The notes under the pieces: generated by a model | Told to the model about the DNA's origin: nothing | Seen by the model: only the letters and a program-made list of their open reading frames with translations | Database searches by the model: none | Translations under genes and position numbers: made by a program | Source of the DNA: Bacillota bacterium | Lineage (GTDB): Bacteria; Bacillota; Clostridia; Saccharofermentanales; Fastidiosipilaceae | DNA length: 61,297 bases | Reading direction: 5' to 3' | Assembly: GCA_023388205.1 (NCBI GenBank) | Contig: JAEWGS010000027.1 | Coordinates: 1-61,297 of the forward strand | Shown here: in pieces, positions 59,513 through 61,297 of the stretch | Numbering within the stretch: position 1 is the stretch's first letter | How the letters are laid out: each line of letters opens with the position of its first letter

Positions 59513-60880
59513 CTATGAACGTTTCGGGCGTCGCGCCGTGTTTTGTCCCAAAGTATCGTCTTGCTTTTTTTCTCTCAAAATCAGTCGAATTGGCGTGCCG
59601 AGCAAATCAATCTCTCGGCGCAAGGTGTTTTCGATGTATCTTTTATAAGAAAAATGCATCAATTCATGGTGCTTACAAAAGAGGACAAAAGTCGGCGGTC
59701 GCACGGAAACTTGTGTCGCATAACGAATACGCAACTGCTTCCCTTTGGTCTGCTGAGACTGCATTCGCGACTGTGCCTCCGCCATAATTTCGTTGAGCAA
59801 GGCAGTCGGCACGCGTCGGCACGCCGCATCGTAAACTTGCTGGATCATCGGATAGAGCCGATCACAGCGCCAGCCCGTTTTCGCCGACATGAACAGGACG
59901 GGCGCATAACTTGCAAAAGCAAAAGCCTCTTGCACGCGCAGGGTCATCTCTTTCATCGGGGTCTCATCCCGATCGGCGATATCCCACTTGTTGACGACAA
60001 AAATCAAAGCTTTTCCCGCCTCGTGCGCCAGCCCGGCAATTTTCGTATCTTGTTCACTCGGACCTTCTGTCGCATCAATCAAATGCAAACACACATCCGC
60101 ATGGTCGATCGCAGAAATCGCACGCAAAATACTGTAGTGCTCAATACGATCACTAATTTTCGATTTGCGCCTCAGTCCCGCGGTATCGACAAAGAGGAAT
60201 TTCCCGTCCTCGTTTTCGATCAAGGTTTCTAAGGCATCTCGCGTCGTCCCTGCCATGGGTGAAACGATGGCGCGCTCACTCCCAAAAAGACGATTGAGCA
60301 AAGAACTCTTGCCGACGTTCGGTTTCCCGATAATTGCGACGCGCACCAAATCTTCGTCTTGTACCTCTTGCTCTGCGGCATCTGGAAAATGCGCCGCCAA
60401 AGCATCCAACATGTTTCCGATCCCTAAGCCGTGCTCCGCTGAAATGGCATGCACTTCTTCAAAACCGAAACGATAGAAGTCATAAAATTCAGCCGGCGTT
60501 TCTCCCGGGGTATCCGCTTTGTTCACCGCCACGACTACAGGCTTGCCCGAACGGTGCAAAAAATCAGCAATCTCTTCATCGGCCGCTTGCACCCCATTTT
60601 TGAGATCCGCCATAAACAAAATGACATCCGCCATCTCGACAGCGATATAAGCCTGCTCTCGCATCTGCTTCAAAATTTCACTGTCCGTACTGGGTTCAAT
60701 CCCCCCAGTATCAATGAGATCAAAACGCCGATCCAACCACGTCACAGGGCAGCTAATGCGATCTCTCGTAATGCCCGGTTCATCGTCCACAATTGAAATG
60801 CGACGCCCCGCTAAATAATTAAAAAGAGTGGACTTCCCCACATTGGGTCGTCCCACGACTGCGACCACAGCTCGTCTCAT
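59513..60880 (-). CDS. der: Ribosome-assembly GTPase Der (EngA)
   Basis: Der has two tandem GTPase domains and helps 50S maturation. The 455 residues show G1 motifs GRPNVGKS (10-17) and GKPNVGKSSLLNRL (about 182-195), G3 DTGGIEP and DTAGLRR, G4 NKAD and NKWD, and a C-terminal KH-like domain with VRPPTFVLFCKHHELMHFSY. Length and order are normal. It follows rpmF by 98 bp, across a terminator. Confidence 0.98.
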   Translation of the reverse strand: MRRAVVAVVGRPNVGKSTLFNYLAGRRISIVDDEPGITRDRISCPVTWLDRRFDLIDTGGIEPSTDSEILKQMREQAYIAVEMADVILFMADLKNGVQAADEEIADFLHRSGKPVVVAVNKADTPGETPAEFYDFYRFGFEEVHAISAEHGLGIGNMLDALAAHFPDAAEQEVQDEDLVRVAIIGKPNVGKSSLLNRLFGSERAIVSPMAGTTRDALETLIENEDGKFLFVDTAGLRRKSKISDRIEHYSILRAISAIDHADVCLHLIDATEGPSEQDTKIAGLAHEAGKALIFVVNKWDIADRDETPMKEMTLRVQEAFAFASYAPVLFMSAKTGWRCDRLYPMIQQVYDAACRRVPTALLNEIMAEAQSRMQSQQTKGKQLRIRYATQVSVRPPTFVLFCKHHELMHFSYKRYIENTLRREIDLLGTPIRLILREKKQDDTLGQNTARRPKRS

Positions 60881-60904
60881 CGCTCGATCTCCTTTCTCAA
60901 AAAT

Positions 60905-60938
60905 GAAAAAACAGCGTCCGCCACCGGCAAGCGCTGTT
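60905..60938 (-). terminator. Intrinsic terminator after rpmF
   Basis: On the minus strand stem AACAGCG/CGCTGTT (60932-60938 with 60910-60916) is followed by UUUUUUC and more U. It lies 40 bp after the rpmF stop and before der. Confidence 0.85.
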
Positions 60939-60978
60939 CATATCACCATTAGGCTTCGCTGCCAAAGCGAGCGTAAGC

Positions 60979-61164
60979 TTAAGCTTCTAATTCCAACTTG
61001 AGGATATCCTCACCCTTGTAAAAACCACAGGCCTTGCAAGGTCTATGCGCCTGCATCAACGCATGGCAACGGGGACATTCCACCAAAGTCGGCGCCGCGA
61101 GCTTCCAATTAGATCTGGAGCGACGCGAACGAGCCTTAGACCACCGTCTCTTAGGAACCGCCAT
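60979..61164 (-). CDS. rpmF: 50S ribosomal protein L32
   Basis: L32 is a small protein near the peptidyl transferase region. The 61 residues begin MAVPKRRWSKARSRRSRSNW and contain the zinc-type motif CPRCHALMQAHRPCKACG, so this is the zinc-binding paralogue type. GGAGG seven bases ahead supports the start. Genes for YceD (DUF177) often precede rpmF; only 133 bp of leader DNA are visible here, holding a strong promoter, so no such gene is directly fused. Confidence 0.97.
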   Translation of the reverse strand: MAVPKRRWSKARSRRSRSNWKLAAPTLVECPRCHALMQAHRPCKACGFYKGEDILKLELEA

Positions 61165-61225
61165 ATCTACACCTCCACTACAGAATCGAGCTCAAAATCT
61201 CATCTGCTAAAAATCAAGCTTATTA

Positions 61226-61254
61226 AAGTTAAACGATGAAACCCTTTTTGTCAA
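61226..61254 (-). promoter_or_regulatory. Strong sigma-A promoter of rpmF
   Basis: Minus strand TTGACA (61249-61254) perfect, 17-bp spacer, TAACTT (61226-61231). A leader of about 55 nt follows before ATG 61164. Confidence 0.7.
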
Positions 61255-61297
61255 AGGCTTCTCGCTTTTTTTGTCTCTTTCAAAAGAAAATGATCGG

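Overview
The window looks like a chromosomal segment of an anaerobic, fermentative Firmicute of the class Clostridia, with moderate GC. The evidence is the gene content and order: the rpsF-ssb-rpsR-rplI-dnaB block, the tmk/darA/holB/ricT block (ricT and c-di-AMP-binding darA are Firmicute markers), the Gram-positive murT-gatD pair, a nine-gene V-type ATPase operon in the order H-I-K-E-C-F-A-B-D, and amino-acid catabolism genes (ald, aspA, pepT). The genus cannot be fixed from the sequence alone. No prophage, CRISPR array or rRNA operon was seen. One tRNA gene (Leu, anticodon UAG) is present.

Layout. 1-7.4 kb: a secreted lipase-like protein cut by the left edge, pheST, an alpha/beta hydrolase of the prolyl aminopeptidase type, and rapZ. 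7.5-14.5 kb: a GH38 alpha-mannosidase facing the plus-strand genes ald and aspA. 14.5-21.3 kb (minus): a run reading 331-aa membrane protein, 236-aa disordered protein, tmk, darA, holB, ricT, preceded by tRNA-Leu and a FAD oxidoreductase. 21.4-31.9 kb: a flavin reductase (plus), then on the minus strand the 573-aa membrane protein-murT-gatD, rpsF-ssb-rpsR, rplI-dnaB-tilS. 32.1-34.2 kb: a two-domain NAD synthase. 34.4-39.8 kb (minus): GH29 fucosidase, a sugar-binding protein and two permeases. 39.8-41.0 kb: a foreign island with abiEi, a toxin gene destroyed by an IS3-type remnant, and the IS end. 41.0-50.5 kb (minus): the V-ATPase operon. 50.9-61.3 kb: pepT (plus), then on the minus strand a thioredoxin-reductase-like flavoprotein, a HerA-type ATPase, mltG, typA, der and rpmF.

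How the parts fit. The sugar transporter plus cytoplasmic-looking fucosidase and alpha-mannosidase suggest uptake and trimming of host- or plant-derived fucosylated or mannosylated glycans. No transporter ATPase is present, so a shared MsmX-type ATPase elsewhere is implied. PepT, Ald and AspA suggest peptide and amino-acid use. The V-ATPase proteolipid keeps most residues of the known Na+ site, pointing to sodium coupling.

The most unusual points are: an AbiEii toxin start fused to an IS3 transposase end, leaving the antitoxin alone; a NAD synthase whose glutaminase domain lacks its catalytic Glu; a PheS with rewritten substrate-pocket motifs; two flavoproteins that have lost their redox cysteines; a DnaB with a repeated acidic tail; and a recurring pattern of short tandem duplications (12-31 bp) just after stop codons and inside protein tails. 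I found no convincing wholly new multi-gene system. The best candidates for new biology are the two uncharacterised proteins ahead of tmk-darA and the membrane protein ahead of murT-gatD.
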